A stretch of DNA of 6,896 nucleotides from Elusimicrobiota bacterium (GTDB taxonomy: Bacteria; Elusimicrobiota; Elusimicrobia; Elusimicrobiales; UBA9959): NCBI GenBank assembly GCA_003500765.1, contig DNQL01000226.1, positions 1 to 6,896 of the forward strand. Reading direction: 5' to 3'. The notes beneath the pieces are model-generated. The model searched no databases. It was not told the origin of the DNA and saw nothing but the letters and a program-made list of their open reading frames with translations. Both the position numbers and the translations under genes were made by a program. Shown here in pieces: positions 6,512 through 6,896 of this stretch (position 1 is the stretch's first letter; each line of letters starts with the position of its first letter).

Positions 6512-6896
6512 ATGCCTACGATACTTTGCGTTGACGACGACAAGGATATACTCCAGCTCCTCGCGCTGGGCCTTTCAAAGGCGGGCTTCGAGGTGCAGAC
6601 CCTCTCCGACCCGCTGAAAGCCCTCGACTATGCCTTAAAGACGCGGCCCGACCTGGTGCTGCTCGACGTGATGATGCCCGGCCTGAGCGGCTACGACCTG
6701 TGCGCGGCCCTGCGCGGGCAGCCGGGGACCGCCGACATCCCGGTCATCTTCCTGACCGCCCTGAACCAGGAAGTCGACAAGATCAAGGGGCTGTCGCTGG
6801 GCGCCGCCGATTTCATCTCCAAGCCGTTCAAGACCGCCGCCCTCTCCGAGGTAATTAAGTCTCACCTCGAGAGAAAGAGGGCCTGGGCCGCCGCCG
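6512..6896 (+). CDS. Response regulator receiver protein, 3' end beyond window
   Basis: The first 128 residues of a CheY-like receiver protein, divergent from the hpt-kinase pair. It begins MPTILCVDDDKDILQLLALG and has all receiver landmarks: acidic pocket Asp8/Asp9, phospho-acceptor Asp52 in VLLDVMMPGLSGYD, Thr82 in VIFLTALN and Lys104 in FISKPFK. After the domain, SHLERKRAWAAA continues into the right edge with no stop. Either the protein ends soon (a single-domain regulator) or an output domain such as GGDEF, HD-GYP, HTH or a second kinase follows; the window cannot tell. The 'KIKGLSLGAADFISKPF' type of receiver is often found at the N-terminus of multi-domain signalling proteins. No ribosome site is visible before the ATG. 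Its position beside the Hpt and hybrid kinase makes it a candidate last acceptor in that relay, which is inference from context. Confidence 0.9.
   Translation, partial: MPTILCVDDDKDILQLLALGLSKAGFEVQTLSDPLKALDYALKTRPDLVLLDVMMPGLSGYDLCAALRGQPGTADIPVIFLTALNQEVDKIKGLSLGAADFISKPFKTAALSEVIKSHLERKRAWAAA

Noticed and set aside
6220..6534. A 104-codon plus-strand frame crossing hpt and the divergent region
   Set aside because: It is antisense to the Hpt gene, overlaps the response-regulator start in another frame and has no recognisable domain.

Overview
The window is GC-rich bacterial chromosomal DNA, densely coding, with AT-rich patches only in the short intergenic gaps. The gene content (site-2 protease, tryptophanyl-tRNA synthetase and kleisin ScpA in a row, next to a many-PAS hybrid kinase) fits an environmental, signalling-rich bacterium. 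Elusimicrobiota or a deltaproteobacterial-type lineage are my best guesses, but nothing here fixes the phylum. I see no insertion sequence, phage gene, CRISPR array, tRNA or rRNA.

Left half, all on the minus strand (read right to left): a membrane M50 metalloprotease (2482 to 1838), then trpS (1829 to 735, 8 bases later), then scpA (738 to beyond base 1, overlapping trpS by the 4 bases ATGA). This is a compact housekeeping operon: membrane proteolysis, Trp-tRNA charging and chromosome condensation. scpB would be expected just outside the left edge. The TrpS carries a four-cysteine C-terminal motif resembling the iron-sulfur site described for Thermotoga maritima TrpRS.

Right half: a two-component phosphorelay cluster. 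On the minus strand a small stand-alone Hpt protein (6357 to 6052) is followed 12 bases later by a 1168-residue soluble hybrid histidine kinase (6039 to 2533) with four PAS domains, HisKA, HATPase and three receiver domains. Divergently, on the plus strand, a response-regulator receiver starts at 6512 and runs off the right edge. The kinase has no Hpt domain of its own, so the likely route is kinase His to an attached receiver, to the separate Hpt, to a final receiver. The divergent regulator is a candidate terminus. The 154-base divergent region (6358-6511) holds AT-rich -10-like boxes and repeated TATAC words.

The two halves share an orientation and are separated by only 50 bases, which contain a doubled TATAAT box, so the protease operon may have its own promoter. 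I found no clearly new biological system. The most unusual points are the cysteine cluster in the first PAS domain, the variant cysteine spacing in TrpS, and the full set of three apparently functional receivers on one kinase.
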